Shown here: one piece after another, positions 20,182-31,598 of the stretch
Layout of the letters: each line of letters opens with the position of its first letter
How positions within the stretch are numbered: the stretch's first letter is position 1
DNA from: Ceraceosorus guamensis
Taxonomy: Eukaryota; Basidiomycota; Exobasidiomycetes; Ceraceosorales; Ceraceosoraceae
Reading direction: 5' to 3'
NCBI RefSeq assembly: GCF_003144195.1
Contig: NW_020290109.1
Span: 1-45,990, forward strand
DNA length: 45,990 bases
The notes under the pieces: generated by a model
What the model was told of the DNA's origin: nothing
Database searches by the model: none
What the model saw: only the letters and a program-made list of their open reading frames with translations
Position numbers and translations under genes: made by a program

Positions 20182-22386
20182 ATGGCATCCGCAAGCGCGC
20201 ACATGCACGCGCTGCACGCGCTGCACCACCTGCGATCCATCTCCGCCACTTTCTATCGCGGCGGTGCGTCTCCTTGGGAGTGCAGTGCGGCAATGGTGGC
20301 GTATATGCTATGCTCCGCTCACTCTCACCTCTTGTTCCTTCTCAACGTGTCCTTGTACGCTGCTCTGCTCGTCGTCTGCGATGGGAATGTCATGATACCG
20401 CACGCAGGTACGAGCAGGGGTCTGATCTTTTCGCCGAGCTCCTTGGCTCGCTTTGATGCGCCTACACGCGATCGCATCATATGCGCCGCTAGTGAGTCAT
20501 TTCCGGCAGCTCATGGAGCGGTGACTCATATAAACGCTTGCTTTCTCCCCTCTGTCCACACGCAGTGGGTGAGCAGAATTCTCGCGTGGCGTTGCATCGC
20601 CGCCCCCGCTCGCTTACCCCGTCTCTCTCTCGTGCTGACATGCCCCAATTTCAGGCTCGCCCGACCCGGATATGCGTCAAATCTCCGGCTTGGGAGGCGG
20701 CGCTTCCTCCCTCTCCAAGTGCGCCATAGTCAGTGCACCAGCCGACGATTGGAGCAAGCTGGCGCGCATAGCTGGCCATCCCTTTCCTGGCGTAGCATGG
20801 AGCGAGAATTTCGAGATGTCCATGCATGCAGAACGAGGTTGGGGTGAGTCGCGCGGGCTCTTTTGCCTCGCCCCCCCTTGCGCTTGCGATGCATCCTGAT
20901 ACCTCTTTGAGCGCGCTTCAGATTGTGTGTATCGCTTTGGACAGGTACCTATCAACGGAACGCAGATCGATTGGGGCTCTACGTGCGGCAATCTGGTAGC
21001 CGCCGTAGCAGACTATCATCTGTCCAGCGCGATTGGTTCGTCGCAGATCTCGGCTTCGCTGCCGCCATCCTCCCAAGTCGAAGCCGGCGATACAACCTCG
21101 GCAGTATTGAGGATATTGGCTCATGATACAGGCAAGGTCGTCAAGGCTAGAGTACCTGTCTATTGGGAAGAAGAGATTGAGAGGTGGATGCCTTGTACCG
21201 AGGGAGAGGCCAGCATCGCTGGAGTTCCGGGAACAGGCCCGGCCATCGTCATCGAGAGCCCCCTGGAGAGCGACGTGCTTCCAACTGGCCGGCCAGTAGA
21301 CTCGATCAAGATCGATGAAAGTGAGACAGTGAGTGTGAGGTTGCGTTCGCATTGCGTATCTCCTCTAGTCTCAGATCCTGGTCCCCCGTCACAGAAAGTC
21401 ACAGTGACAGATACAGGCCTTCCGACCATCTTTGTGGATGCTCGAGATCTGCGCATTCCTCTAGATCAGCTAGTGGACCACCCATCGGTACTCGAAACCG
21501 ACGGCGAGCTGATGCGTCGCCTAGAAAAGATCCGTTACGAAGCGAGTCAACTCTCAGCTAGCTTGAGCTCTAAATTTTCTCCACCTGCGCCCAAAATCTG
21601 TCTCGTGCATCCCAAAGCCGCCTACAAGACCACGGGAGGTCAAAGCATCGAAGCGTCGGAGATGGATGTGCTCATCAGAGCCTTGAGCAATGGTGTGAGT
21701 AGTACGCGCGCGCGCTCTCGCTTCAGCCTTGCGGAGGATGCGGCAAGTAACGCGCCCGTTCCTGACGCGCCCGTTCCTGCCGCGTTCCACAGCAAGTCCA
21801 CCGAACCGTCCCCGCGACGACGCTGAGCGCGGCCACGGCAGCTCTGTGCTACGATGACTCTGTCATCTCGCGCGCATTTCGAGCCAGCGGAGGACAGATC
21901 AGTCCTTCTTCCTCGCAAGCGACCCGCACCGCTTCTCCCCCGAGCACGTCCACATCTTTGCACTCTCCCGACATCATCTCTCTAACGGTGGGTCAACCAG
22001 CAGGTCTATCTACCGCCTCTGCCAAGAGATCTGCGTCGCGCTCAAATCAAAAAAGGTCCGAACCGACGGCGATCGTGATGACCCGAACAGCTAGGAGGAT
22101 CATGCAAGGAAACATTCTCGTGCCTGCAGGAACAGCCAAACCGTTCAAGGGCTGGCACAATTTCATGCCTCCGACGCCACGCCAGCATTTGTGCGAGACG
22201 CCTTTTGAGGAGGAGGGAGCGGATGGGAATGATGCGTCGGATGGGCAAGATGCGCAAGCAGAGCCCAAGACAGAGCAAAAGAGAGAATTGCAAATGAGAC
22301 GATGGTTTGGCAGTTCCGTCTCGCCTGAACGAGGAGACTTGGACTTAGAAGTTCGCGAAGAAGACGGCGTGTCGAAGATCGCGTGA
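20182..22386 (+). CDS. prpF: PrpF-family isomerase (2-methylaconitate isomerase-like)
   Basis: Seven exons: 20182-20263, 20408-20491, 20566-20568, 20655-20843, 20922-21328, 21395-21694 and 21793-22386, encoding 552 aa. PrpF proteins have a diaminopimelate-epimerase-like fold and isomerise methylaconitate-type acids in propionate breakdown. Family blocks: FYRGGTSRGLIFSPSSL, MGSPDPDMRQISGLGGGAS, SLSKCAIVS, YRFGQVPINGTQIDW with GSTCGNLVAAV, VTDTGLPTIFVDARDL, then QVHRTVPATTLSAAT. To obtain the conserved AMGSPDP sequence a 3-nt exon (TGG) must be spliced in between two ordinary introns of 74 and 86 nt. Intron 21329-21394 is a multiple of three, so the frame stays open through it, but removing it aligns KVTVTDTG with the family. 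The basic, His-rich N-terminus may be a mitochondrial presequence (inference). The C-terminal ~180 residues are a Ser-rich, charged extension I do not recognise. Confidence 0.87.
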
Positions 22387-22588
22387 CCCATCATCCATCT
22401 GCGGAGAGGGGGCTTGCATCGCTCAAATCGCTCGAGCAACACTCTCCCGCGCACACGTACCATCATTCACGCTCAGCAATGCATGCACTCGCAATTTCTC
22501 TTCCATTGCACATCCAAACGAAGGCGGACCTCGAAAGGAACCTGGAAAGAGACCGCCTCGTCTCGCTTCCCCCTTCTCTGCTCCCCTC

Positions 22589-25325
22589 TCATCCACCAAC
22601 ATCCCTCTCCACCACATCCGGCGGAGGCAGTCCAGCCTTTCTCTCCCTCCTCCCAACCTCTTCCCACACTTCCCACTGCTTCGCATACTTTTCCTTTTTC
22701 CTCACCTCCTCTTGCCTCTTTGCAGCTTCCTCCTTCTTCCTCTTTCCCCTCTCCAGCTCCCTCTTGCGCGCAGCTTCGGCCGCTTCCTGTCGAGCCACTT
22801 CGCGGTCCAAGGATGCTCTTCGAGCCAAAAACTTGCGATCGGCCGAGGTGAGCGCGTTAGGCTTGTCGGAATTAGAGGAGCCCAAGCGCGACAAGAGACC
22901 TTTGGTCGGTCTGGCGGCACCGTTGTTGGACTTGGAAGAGGCCTTCTTGAAAGATTCTTCCCGAGAAGCTCCTTCCCGAGAAGCTCCTTCCCGAGAAGCT
23001 AGTTCTTCCCCCCAACCTTGTGGACTTGCGGACCCCGACGCTTGCGCATCGACGTACCGGTCAAACGGGGCCACTGCTGGAGTAGTGCCGCCACCGCCGC
23101 CGCCGCCGCCGCCTGTCTGCGAGCTGCGTGCCCCGTTGGAGTAGCTGCGGGATCGCGCATCGCTGGGTCTGCCATAACTTGCGCTACCAAGACTCGCGCT
23201 GGTGCCAGTGCTAGGTCTGCCTCCTCCCATGGAAGGCCTCGACGACTTGTGCTTGCGCAGAGGCGACGCTGGCGCTTCATTCACTCTCGACGCCGGCGCC
23301 TCATTCACCCTCTCCGCTTCATGCTCCTCCGACAAGGCCAAAGCGAGCGCCGCATCGTTGGCGAGCTGCTCGTCGATCTCCTGCTGCGTTCGCTCCGGCT
23401 TTGCATGTACCAGATTGTATCCATGCGACTCTGCAGAAGGAGAGTCGGTCGACACGGGTGTAGGAGGCAGCTTGTCTTTGGAGGCAGCCGCCGGCATGGA
23501 CGAGGGCCCAGCGACGTCGCCATCGCGCTGTGCGGTTTGCGTTCGCGCCAACGCAGCTCGGCGATCCGCAGCATCAGCAGCAGCTTTGGATCTGGCATCG
23601 CGCTCATTCTCCAAGATCGGTGGAGAAGCGAGAGGAGGTGGAGCACCGGGAGTAGCAGCGCTTCCCACATCCTGCTGATCATACGATCCTTTTCGCTTGC
23701 CTCTTCCTCGCTCAGCTGCAAGGGCCGCTGCGTTTTCCCGCGAACTCTGCGCCAGAGGCGTGGCAGTCTGCACTTCGTCCTGTCCCTCTACTCCACCGAG
23801 TCTTTGCTGTTCAGACGTGCGATCGCCAATTTTCGAAGATGAAGCCGTAGGTCTGACCTCTCCGCCCGCCGCGGTGAAACTAGCAAAGTGCTTGACGTTG
23901 CCATAATCTGCATTCTGAATAGACTGCGAGACCGGTTCTGCTGGTGTGTTTCCAAATCGGCCCTGCACGCCTGGACCAATGACCAATGCTGTGGACGGCA
24001 TCGCCAAAGGAGGCGAGGGGGCAGCGAGGGAAGGACTCGCAGAGCCCCCGTTGGGTGCTGCTGCTGCTGCTGCTGCTGCGCCCTTGCCCGGTTCGTCTGA
24101 AGTGTTGCGCCGCCTATGCGCCGGAATGACGGCTGCTGCTCCAGAGCCAGTCGCTGGAAAGAAGGACGTGGCTGGGGAGCCAGTTGAGCCGAAAGATGTG
24201 CTGCGAAAGTGTTGTTGATGCGGAGGCGAGGAGACGACACCGACTTCTGGAGTGGAAGCTAGGACGTTGCCGCGCGAGCTAGGTCTTCGCAAGGGTCGTG
24301 GAGCCGCCGCGCTGCTCTCTGCGGGTGGCGGAGAGATGGGAGGCGGCTTGTATGCGCCAGGTTTTGGCATTCCATTGATACCAGCGCTAGCGCGTCTAGA
24401 CGGTCCGAGCCTGCGCGGATTCGCTTCTGGTGCGCTGAGCCCATTGGCGCCCGTTACGCCCAAATGCTGACCATTGGCCGGCGCATCCCTATTCGCTCCC
24501 GACACTCCTCCGTATATGCCATTCTGCATGGCGGCTTGTTGAGTGGTCATGACGCGCACGCCCCTAGCAGCATCCCTGTATACGTACTGATGGAAATTGG
24601 CGTTGGGCTGACCAGCGACCGAGGAGCTGTGGGAGGATGGCTCGCGAGGCGCTGCTTCCGAGTATGGAGGCGGCGCTGAGAGCGTCCCAGCTCTGGTCAA
24701 GCTCCCTGGTGGCAGACCAAAGGTATGTCCGCTGGGAACTGGAGGTAGTTTGAGAGATGCCAGGGTATGAGGGGCTTTGATGCGCACTCTGGGCGGCGAG
24801 AGAGAGAGAGGGAGAGGGGGTGGGGGGGGGGGGGGGGTAATGTCCATTGTGAGCTGCGTGCGTGCGCGTGCGTGCGCGTGCGTGCGTGCTACTGCGCTGC
24901 GACCACTCGACTCACAAGACCTCATCGCCTTCCTCGAGCAGACCGCAATCATGATGATCCTCCAACACAAAGCCAACGATTTCCTGATCCATCTCTCGAG
25001 CACGTTCGCTGTTCCTCGTCTCTGGCGCAATGACTGCATTCTGTCTAAGCTCTAGCAGCACCATCTCCCTCCTCCATCCCTCCAACACCTCCATCTTGAG
25101 CCTTTCCGAAGCGGAGACGAAGAGAGGTGTGGAAGAGGTTGCGGATGCTGGATTGGTTCGCAGGGTGAGGATGGAGAGGATGGAGAGTTTGAATGCGGAA
25201 ATCGAGTCGCTGGCCGAGGGTATGGGATGCGGGATGCTGAAGCTGGGCAAGGGCGCTATGCTCCTGACTCTCAGCAATGGCAGACTGCCACCGCCTGGCG
25301 GCGCGGATGCCGGTCCGGACGCCAT
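22589..25325 (-). CDS. Large disordered protein with C-terminal coiled coil, unknown function
   Basis: Two exons: 24916-25325 and 22589-24788, encoding 869 aa. The first ~130 residues look ordered, with a helical, Leu-rich region (FKLSILSILTL, then ERLKMEVLEGWRREMVLLEL) ending in GDEVLVRIKAP after splicing. Most of the rest is Pro/Ser/Ala/Gly-rich and disordered, with a poly-Ala run (CTG-encoded), a poly-Gly run and short tandem repeats: three copies of a 5-residue SREGA-type unit and two of RVNEAPAS. A segment reading NDAALALALSEEHEAE resembles a ubiquitin-interacting motif (Ala, then Ser four residues on, acidic flanks). The last ~100 residues form a Lys/Arg/Glu coiled coil containing KWEVWEEV-like spacing. 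I recognise no named family. It is convergent with the PrpF-like gene, 202 bp apart. Confidence 0.72.
22957..23000. repeat. Three in-frame tandem copies of a 15-bp unit
   Basis: Near-exact TTCCCGAGAAGCTCC units within the coding exon of the disordered protein, adding five residues each. A separate 24-bp unit is duplicated at about 23264-23311 in the same exon. Confidence 0.9.
24822..24837. repeat. 16-base poly-G/poly-C tract in an intron
   Basis: Within intron 24789-24915. On the transcript it is poly-C followed by CT-rich sequence leading to the CAG acceptor, an unusually long polypyrimidine tract. GCGTGCGT repeats lie nearer the donor. Confidence 0.9.
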
Positions 25326-26368
25326 CTCGTCTTCGCTGCGCGCTCACGACGAATGACGGTCAGCCTACGGCGCACAAGGTGTATACGGACGTCTTCCTGT
25401 AGGGCTATCCAGTTGCCGCACGTAGCTTTGCGAGAGCCGGTCGGTCGCGATGATGGCTGTGTGGGCGCATACACGCAGCGCGCGCGGCCGGATGTGATGG
25501 ATCGATCGTACCTCTCAAGCGCGATCTCCGCCAAGCCAAGCGATCATTCGCACCTGCGATCGTGGTAGAGTCACGAGTGTGTCGAGACTCGACTTACGAC
25601 TCACGACTCGACTGGGAATGCAGGGCTCTCCTTCGTGATTGACGCGAGACCATCCAAGGCCCGCCCGCGGCGGTCTGGATCTGCAAAGAGCCGCGCGCCG
25701 GGCATCCATCTTACACAGCAAAAGCACGCACCATGCATGCATGCATATGCATCGTGAATGTTGTGTGGCGCGAAGCGATCGAGCGAGAGCGGATCACAAG
25801 TGCCGAGAGCATTGGCCGCCGCAATAACGAGATCGTGCAGGCGCTGCTGCTGCACGCGCGCTGCGTGCTCATCACTCACGACTTGAATCTCGCGCACGCA
25901 GCGCACGCGTACGCATCAGCATGCAGCTTCTGTCATGCGTGCCGCGCGCGCTCAGCATGGATGGACCCTTGCGCGCCCCAACGTCGTTCTCATTTGCTTG
26001 CGCTGCTTCTCTGCTACTGCTGCTGGGCTGCGGTGTGCATGCATGCATGCATGCACAGTGTCAGTGATTCACGGCCGGCCCACCGTACGCACCGCACCGC
26101 ACGCACCACTCGACAGATCGCACTTGTGATCGCGTCAATCGTCAAACATGTACGGGTACGGTTTGGGCCACATTGCAAAAAATGTTCAATCTCGACAGCC
26201 ATCACTTTACGAGTCGCCGGCCATCGCTGGCCAACATACTTGGGGGTCAGTCAGAGCGACAGACAGACAGTGATGGAGCGAATAAGATGCATGATTGATT
26301 GCATGGACACATCGATCACGCATGTCCGGGTCTGCAAAAAGTGCGCAACTTTGCCTTGCGTGCCGTGC
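25326..26368. other. 1-kb intergenic spacer, no gene supported
   Basis: The 353-aa frame that starts in this spacer (25733) runs on antisense into the DUF6604-type gene and has no domain, so I treat it as noise. The spacer contains two GCAT/ATGC microsatellites (around 25729-25750 and 26037-26058) and several CACGAGT/CGTGATT-type motifs near 25570-25640. Confidence 0.5.
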
Positions 26369-29143
26369 CTACTTTCGCGGAATCCCGCGCGCACCACCAG
26401 CGCCCGACTGTTCCATCTTGGCCACTTCCACCCCACCTTGCCTCGTCTCCTCCAAAAATCTCCTCAGCACATCGGTAGCCGCAAGCAGAGATTTGCTGAC
26501 TCTGATGATGCCGCCAGCAGCATCGTTGCCCATTTGCATGTTTGCGAATCTCAAAGACTCGTTCGTAAGGAAGGCCAATTGTCCCTCGCTTGCGGCCCTG
26601 AAAATGTGTCCCACGACGAATGGGATTTCTCCGTCATTGTCGATCCATTTGGCACCAAGCTTGCTGGAAAAGTAGTCGTTCACTCGCACCTTGACGCGAC
26701 GCAGGTACTCGAGACATCGCAGATGCATCGAAATGTAGTCGAAGCGGATGCTCTGCGTTTCCGAGACCAAGCCTGCTTCCAGCACAGTCAATAGCTGCAC
26801 GATGGAGTATTTCGCATCTTGATGTTTGCGCTGTCTACGCAGCCTCTTCATCTCCGCATTCACAGCCGTCTTCTTCGTCGACTTGCCCTTGACCTTTGTC
26901 TGCGCTTCCTCCCTCAACTTGAGATCGCACAACAACTTTTCGACGGAATGGATATCCATCTCCGTGTGAGCCTGCTGGTGGCTCCTGTACTTTTTTTGGA
27001 ACATGAGGAGCATCACGGAGTGATCCTCGAGAGCTTTGGGTCGATACTTTGCCACGTTTTCGTTTGCTCCGACCAGGCGCAGGACGTCTTGCTGCGTGAT
27101 CCTGCCAGAGAGGCAACGTCTGTACGCCTCGATGGAGTCTGGTGGGTAGCCTCGGCAAAGCATAAAGGAGCACTGAGAATCGATGATGCTCTTCGGAATC
27201 GGGCCTGCAAAAATGTCGCGCGCGCCGTGCATATCCATGATCAGATCCACGTCTGGCCACTCTATCTGTTCCGTCACGTTTTGCGAGGCTTCCGAGTGTC
27301 GACATGCCGTGACCAGATGCACGGTGTAGAAGATGCTGGCCCAGGTGTTGGAAAGGGCAAATCCGATAGCTTGATACTCGAGCTGCAATCTAAAAAGGAG
27401 CACGCCGCAAAAGAGCGGATGGCGAGGAAGCAGCAAGCTGTCGTAATCCTGCACTCGACGACCTAGATGTTTTGCCGCGTCTTTGCGCAGCGTGGTCAGC
27501 AAATCGTCCTTGTGCCAACGATCGGCGCGCTTCACAAAGTCGCTAATGAGCTCTTCGTTTGTGGAGGCCCAGTCACGAGGATGCCTGCCACCCTCGACTG
27601 CCGATCGCTGCTTGATCGTCTTGGACATGTGACCTGCTGCGCTTCGTAGTTGCTCTAGAGCGGTCTTGGACGCCTTGCCCAAAGTCCAATTGATATCCGC
27701 GACGACTTGGGAGAAGAAGACGAGAAGCAAGCTCACTCTTCGCGATCTCTGCAGCCGATCCATCTCGATGCCCGTTTCGTCCACCCTGAAATCGTTCATG
27801 TCCGAATTTGCCCGTTGAAATTGCTGCAAAACTTCCGGCGGCGTTCCTGGAGGCAGCATCGAGGCAAAGGTGAGGTCCATGCTCACCACCATCAAGAACT
27901 CTGGAAGCGTCTCGGAGATCAAAATGTGAAGCTGCTGACATCTCTTCGAGAAGCTCCAAGCCTCTGGGTTCTGCGTAGGCTGGTAGGTGCCAAAGTAGCC
28001 TGGCCTGTACATTGGCGGTCCGCTGCTATCGATCGTCTGCGCTATGCCTCGCAGAATCTGCGTGTTGGGTAGGAAAAGGTGTTCAAGCGCGTCGCGAACG
28101 GAACGAGCCGCGTGCTCTAGCGACGCATCCCCAAACGCCGGAATATCGAAGCGCAGTTGATTTGGCGGAGCGATCTCGAGCTGACGGAAAATGTACAGGG
28201 CGTGCATGACGTCGGTCCAATCGGAGTAGAACGCATGGACCTTTTGCATGACCTCGTCGTGAGGTTTTCGCAGCAGCTCCAATGCCGTGTTGCTCGTGAT
28301 CGCAGCTGTCATGAGATCGATCTTGCCCTCTCGGTGATCTACCCACAGTTGCTTGATGTATGCGCGCACCTCGTGAAGGTCGTCGAAAAAGTTGAGCAAA
28401 AGCAAGAGCGCATAAGCGCGGTCTTGTTGCACTTCAAAGAAGGCGTTTGCTGCTGGATCTTTGTCTCCTTGAGCGGAGCTAGGCGGTAGCTCGACGTCAG
28501 GTACGTCTATCGGGTGCATGTCCTCTAGATCGCTCAGAGGAGCAAAGGCATTCGAAGACGTTGCTGACGCGCTCGGAGCAGTCTCGACGCGCGTCCTAGC
28601 CGCAAGTGCAGCTTTTTGTGCTGCACGATCCCGCGCAAAAATCTCGCCGACATGGTCGAGCACCGCGATGAAGTAAAAGTGACCTTTGCGCTTGTACGAC
28701 GCATCGTCTGCCGAGTCGCGCAAGAATTGCGTCCTCCTATGGCTGCATCGCTTCACCAAATCCTTGACTTGCTGCGGAATCTCTACACCCTTGTCCACCA
28801 GATGCTTTGCGATTTCGGTATATTGCGACGTCTTGAGGAGGAATCTGCCTTGCCAGCGCGTTGTCGTGTCGTTCCCTGCGCGCTCGTCTGCGGTCTGCTG
28901 CGCATGTGGCTGCTTGTTGAGACTCGAGCGTTCGAGCAAGCCCAGACCCGCAACGGATGCATCGCTGGTAGTCGATGTGCTTTTCGAGACCTGCTTCGCA
29001 GCAGGCGTCTTCTCGGCCAATCGTGCCAGCTTGCCCAGCGGAAAGTCATGCCGGATAGCCTCTCGACCGAGCCAATTGGCAATCTCTTGCGTGTCCCGCT
29101 TGTACTGCTCGTATCGGGTGCGTATAAACGCTGGTTCGGTCAT
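26369..29143 (-). CDS. DUF6604-type fungal protein, intronless
   Basis: Single exon of 924 aa from the ATG at 29143, chosen for its purine-rich AAAAATGACC context; an in-frame ATG at 29158 would add five residues. The N-terminus FIRTRYEQYKRDTQEIANWL matches the start of the fungal DUF6604 domain. The remainder is largely alpha-helical, with ordered blocks such as DRAYALLLLLNFFDDLHEVRAY, HPLFCGVLLFRLQLEYQAIG, WPDVDLIMDMHGARDIFAG and a C-terminal helical region ending in a basic tail. There is no signal peptide or clear membrane span. The family is common in filamentous fungi and has no established function that I know of. At 2.8 kb without an intron it contrasts with its multi-exon neighbours, so transfer, retroposition or simple intron loss are all possible. 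Confidence 0.85.
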   Translation of the reverse strand: MTEPAFIRTRYEQYKRDTQEIANWLGREAIRHDFPLGKLARLAEKTPAAKQVSKSTSTTSDASVAGLGLLERSSLNKQPHAQQTADERAGNDTTTRWQGRFLLKTSQYTEIAKHLVDKGVEIPQQVKDLVKRCSHRRTQFLRDSADDASYKRKGHFYFIAVLDHVGEIFARDRAAQKAALAARTRVETAPSASATSSNAFAPLSDLEDMHPIDVPDVELPPSSAQGDKDPAANAFFEVQQDRAYALLLLLNFFDDLHEVRAYIKQLWVDHREGKIDLMTAAITSNTALELLRKPHDEVMQKVHAFYSDWTDVMHALYIFRQLEIAPPNQLRFDIPAFGDASLEHAARSVRDALEHLFLPNTQILRGIAQTIDSSGPPMYRPGYFGTYQPTQNPEAWSFSKRCQQLHILISETLPEFLMVVSMDLTFASMLPPGTPPEVLQQFQRANSDMNDFRVDETGIEMDRLQRSRRVSLLLVFFSQVVADINWTLGKASKTALEQLRSAAGHMSKTIKQRSAVEGGRHPRDWASTNEELISDFVKRADRWHKDDLLTTLRKDAAKHLGRRVQDYDSLLLPRHPLFCGVLLFRLQLEYQAIGFALSNTWASIFYTVHLVTACRHSEASQNVTEQIEWPDVDLIMDMHGARDIFAGPIPKSIIDSQCSFMLCRGYPPDSIEAYRRCLSGRITQQDVLRLVGANENVAKYRPKALEDHSVMLLMFQKKYRSHQQAHTEMDIHSVEKLLCDLKLREEAQTKVKGKSTKKTAVNAEMKRLRRQRKHQDAKYSIVQLLTVLEAGLVSETQSIRFDYISMHLRCLEYLRRVKVRVNDYFSSKLGAKWIDNDGEIPFVVGHIFRAASEGQLAFLTNESLRFANMQMGNDAAGGIIRVSKSLLAATDVLRRFLEETRQGGVEVAKMEQSGAGGARGIPRK

Positions 29144-30231
29144 TTTTGCGTGAGTCATAAGTGTGATTGGATGATGTGTGCCGGGATGGCCCGACTTGGT
29201 GAGAGAAGCCGCGCGAAGCCGCGCGAAGCTCTTCGCTGGGATGTCCCCCCCCGGTGATGATCGTGATGGACGTGGCGATGCCTGCTCAGAGCCTGGCCAG
29301 AGAGTCATCCTTTGGTCGCACCTGACGAGGACCCGCGTCTGCATGGCAAATGAATGGCATCGCAGCAGCAAAAGCTTGTGCGACAGTCACGCAGTCACGC
29401 TAAAAGGCGTTTGGTGGTCCGCACTTTGGGCAGACTTGTGCATCACGAGGCTCGAGCTGCAAGACTCGTGCCTGCGCAATCACTCACGACGACTTTTTCG
29501 AGTCGCATGGTGCTGATCATGCCGAGGATGAGGGTGTGACACACGGCCCGTCCGGGACTGCGCACATGTAGGTACGGTACACGCTTTTCGCGGTGCCACC
29601 CTCACGACTCATGCGGACCGGTGGCTCGTGCTCGGATGTCCTCCATGCACATCCATCCGCGCGGCAGTCTCGACTTCTTGGATCGAGCCTTGAGTGCGCG
29701 CGCACACGCCATTGTGATTCTTCCTTGACGTTGACCGCGCCACGTTTGGTGGCCGCTTGATGCATCCGATTCGCCTTGAGATGATTGTGGAAAGCTGAGA
29801 GTGCGATTCATACACTCGCGCCCAACTTCGCTACAATCGTGAGTCGCGAGAGCATATCGCAGCAGCAGCAGAGAGACCAGCCAGTGCGTGCGTGGTTCCT
29901 CGGACGCTCGTGCACGCTGATCACGTGATGAGTAGCGCGTCTGACCTCCTGAACTCGCAGCCATGCAGGCACGAGCGTGGGTGCTGCGTGCACGGGCGGC
30001 GGTCGGCAGGCAGGCAGGCAGGCAAGGCAACCACTTGCCTCTTTTGCCCCTTTGGCCATCGACACTCGCGACTCGCGACTCGCGACTCGCGACTCTTGAC
30101 TCCACCTTCACAGCCACGAGGACGACGACGAGGACAACAACAACGAGAACGAGGAGCAGTCAGCGTACATTCGTGATTTCACGATCAGCCCCATCATTCC
30201 ACATCCGCTTTCCCCCACATCGCATACAATC
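29144..30231. promoter_or_regulatory. Divergent promoter region, DUF6604-type / BIG1
   Basis: 1.09 kb between divergent start codons. It holds one TCACGTGA octamer (29921-29928), a GGCA run (30006-30024), a 7-bp satellite (listed separately) and an ATTCGTGATT motif just before the BIG1 start codon. No coding frame is convincing. Confidence 0.45.
30064..30095. repeat. 7-bp tandem repeat (ACTCGCG)n
   Basis: Four exact copies followed by a decayed fifth (ACTCTTG), about 140 bp upstream of the BIG1 start codon. The reverse complement of the same unit is tandemly repeated at 39377-39418. Confidence 0.93.
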
Positions 30232-31359
30232 ATGAAAGCCGCTTCCCTGGTGCCGCGCATGATGCTGAGCGCACCGAGCGCCCTGCTGATCCTGCTGATG
30301 GTGATCAGCACAGCATCAGCCAACTTCATCGACACTTCTCCCATGCTGCTCTTCTCCTCTCGTCACGCCACACTGCTCGACCCGCAGCTGCACTCTGCTT
30401 CTCGCGCTGGACCAGCTGCTGATCCGCGCGAGATCGCTAGGGCGCTCACTAGCGACAAGGCAGCTCTTTGTGGGACTGCTGAGCAGGGACAGAAGAAGGT
30501 GGAGAACGTGGTGCTGATCGAAATCGAGGATGTGAGTAGATGCGCGCGCGCGTCGCCCTTTCCCTTGGGCCCCGCTCCGCTAACACTCCGTGCGCGCCCC
30601 TGCTTGCTCGACCAGTTCACGCACTCTACGCTCTCCAGCCTCTCTTCCTCCCACGTGCTCAGACGACGAGCTCTATCCGCGCCTTTTCAACTGACGTTCC
30701 AGCACGTCTCTGCATCTCCGGGCAACGCAGCGCGAGAGTTGGCAAGGCAGATCAACAAGGCTTGTTCTTCCCAGACGCTGCTGCAAAAATTGACAGGAGG
30801 CAACAAAGCTCCGAGTCGAGTGTTGCGCGTCGTGCTGCCTCAGCGCCTTCTCGAGCAAGAAGGTCAGTGGTGGCGTGGGCGTCGCTTCGCTTCTGTGTGC
30901 ATGCCGTCGTGAGCCTCGGTCACACCTGACATTCTCCATAACCGCACCGCAACTGCATCCCAGACTTGCTCGCTCAGCACCTCGAGCAGTACTCGGACGA
31001 TCTGATCATCATCACCTCTGCACCTTCTCTTCCTCGCGTATCAAAGCGCGCCTTGAAGGGCGACGACGATGAGGATGGATCGAGCGACCTCGACCGCGGT
31101 ATATTCCACAAGTACCAATTCTTTTCCAGGTGAGTTCTGGACGCGCGCCCAGAGGGTCGCTGACGATTTCCCTCGCAACATGTTCCGCTGACACGCATCC
31201 GCGCTCCGACTGTTTTGCAGTGGACTGCTGTTGGCGCTCCTGATCACCTTTATCATCCTCATCCCCATCGCCTACTTTACAATCAACCTGCTGGCGAGCA
31301 TCGAATCGCCAGAACCTCGACCTGCCAAGGACTCCGCCAGCAGCAAAAAGAACAATTGA
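30232..31359 (+). CDS. BIG1: BIG1-family ER membrane protein (Ac45/VOA1-type membrane domain)
   Basis: Four exons: 30232-30531, 30616-30862, 30964-31129 and 31221-31359, encoding 283 aa. It begins with a signal peptide (core LLILLMVISTASA) followed by NFIDTSPMLLFSS, the conserved start of the lumenal domain. Near the C-terminus DLIIITSAP precedes FHKYQFFSSGLLLALLITF, the family signature, with a transmembrane helix at about residues 240-263 and a short Lys-rich cytosolic tail ending KKNN, compatible with ER retention. In yeast, Big1 is an ER protein needed for normal beta-1,6-glucan; the membrane domain is shared with V-ATPase accessory proteins VOA1/Ac45. The first intron (84 nt) is a multiple of three, so the frame reads through, but GTGAGT/CAG signals support it. 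The gene converges on glucosidase I 239 bp away. Confidence 0.88.
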
Positions 31360-31598
31360 GTAGGGGGGGGGCAAGCGGGCGGCGAAGAGGAGGGTCCAAG
31401 GGGGCGTTGCATCCGGGCGTTGCATCTCGTGCGGTGCGCTTTAGCAGCTGGCATGTATCGCACACACGCATTGCACACACGCATCGCACACACGCATCGC
31501 ACACACGCTTTTCGGCAATGCGCATCGTTCAAAAGCGGGCGTACGCGACGCGACGACGACGACGACGATGTTGCTGCAAGGGGGGGTGCAGTCACTCT

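Noticed and set aside
25733-26794. 353-aa open frame on the plus strand
   Set aside because: His/Arg/Cys-rich, no domain, runs through microsatellites and overlaps the well-supported DUF6604-type gene on the other strand.
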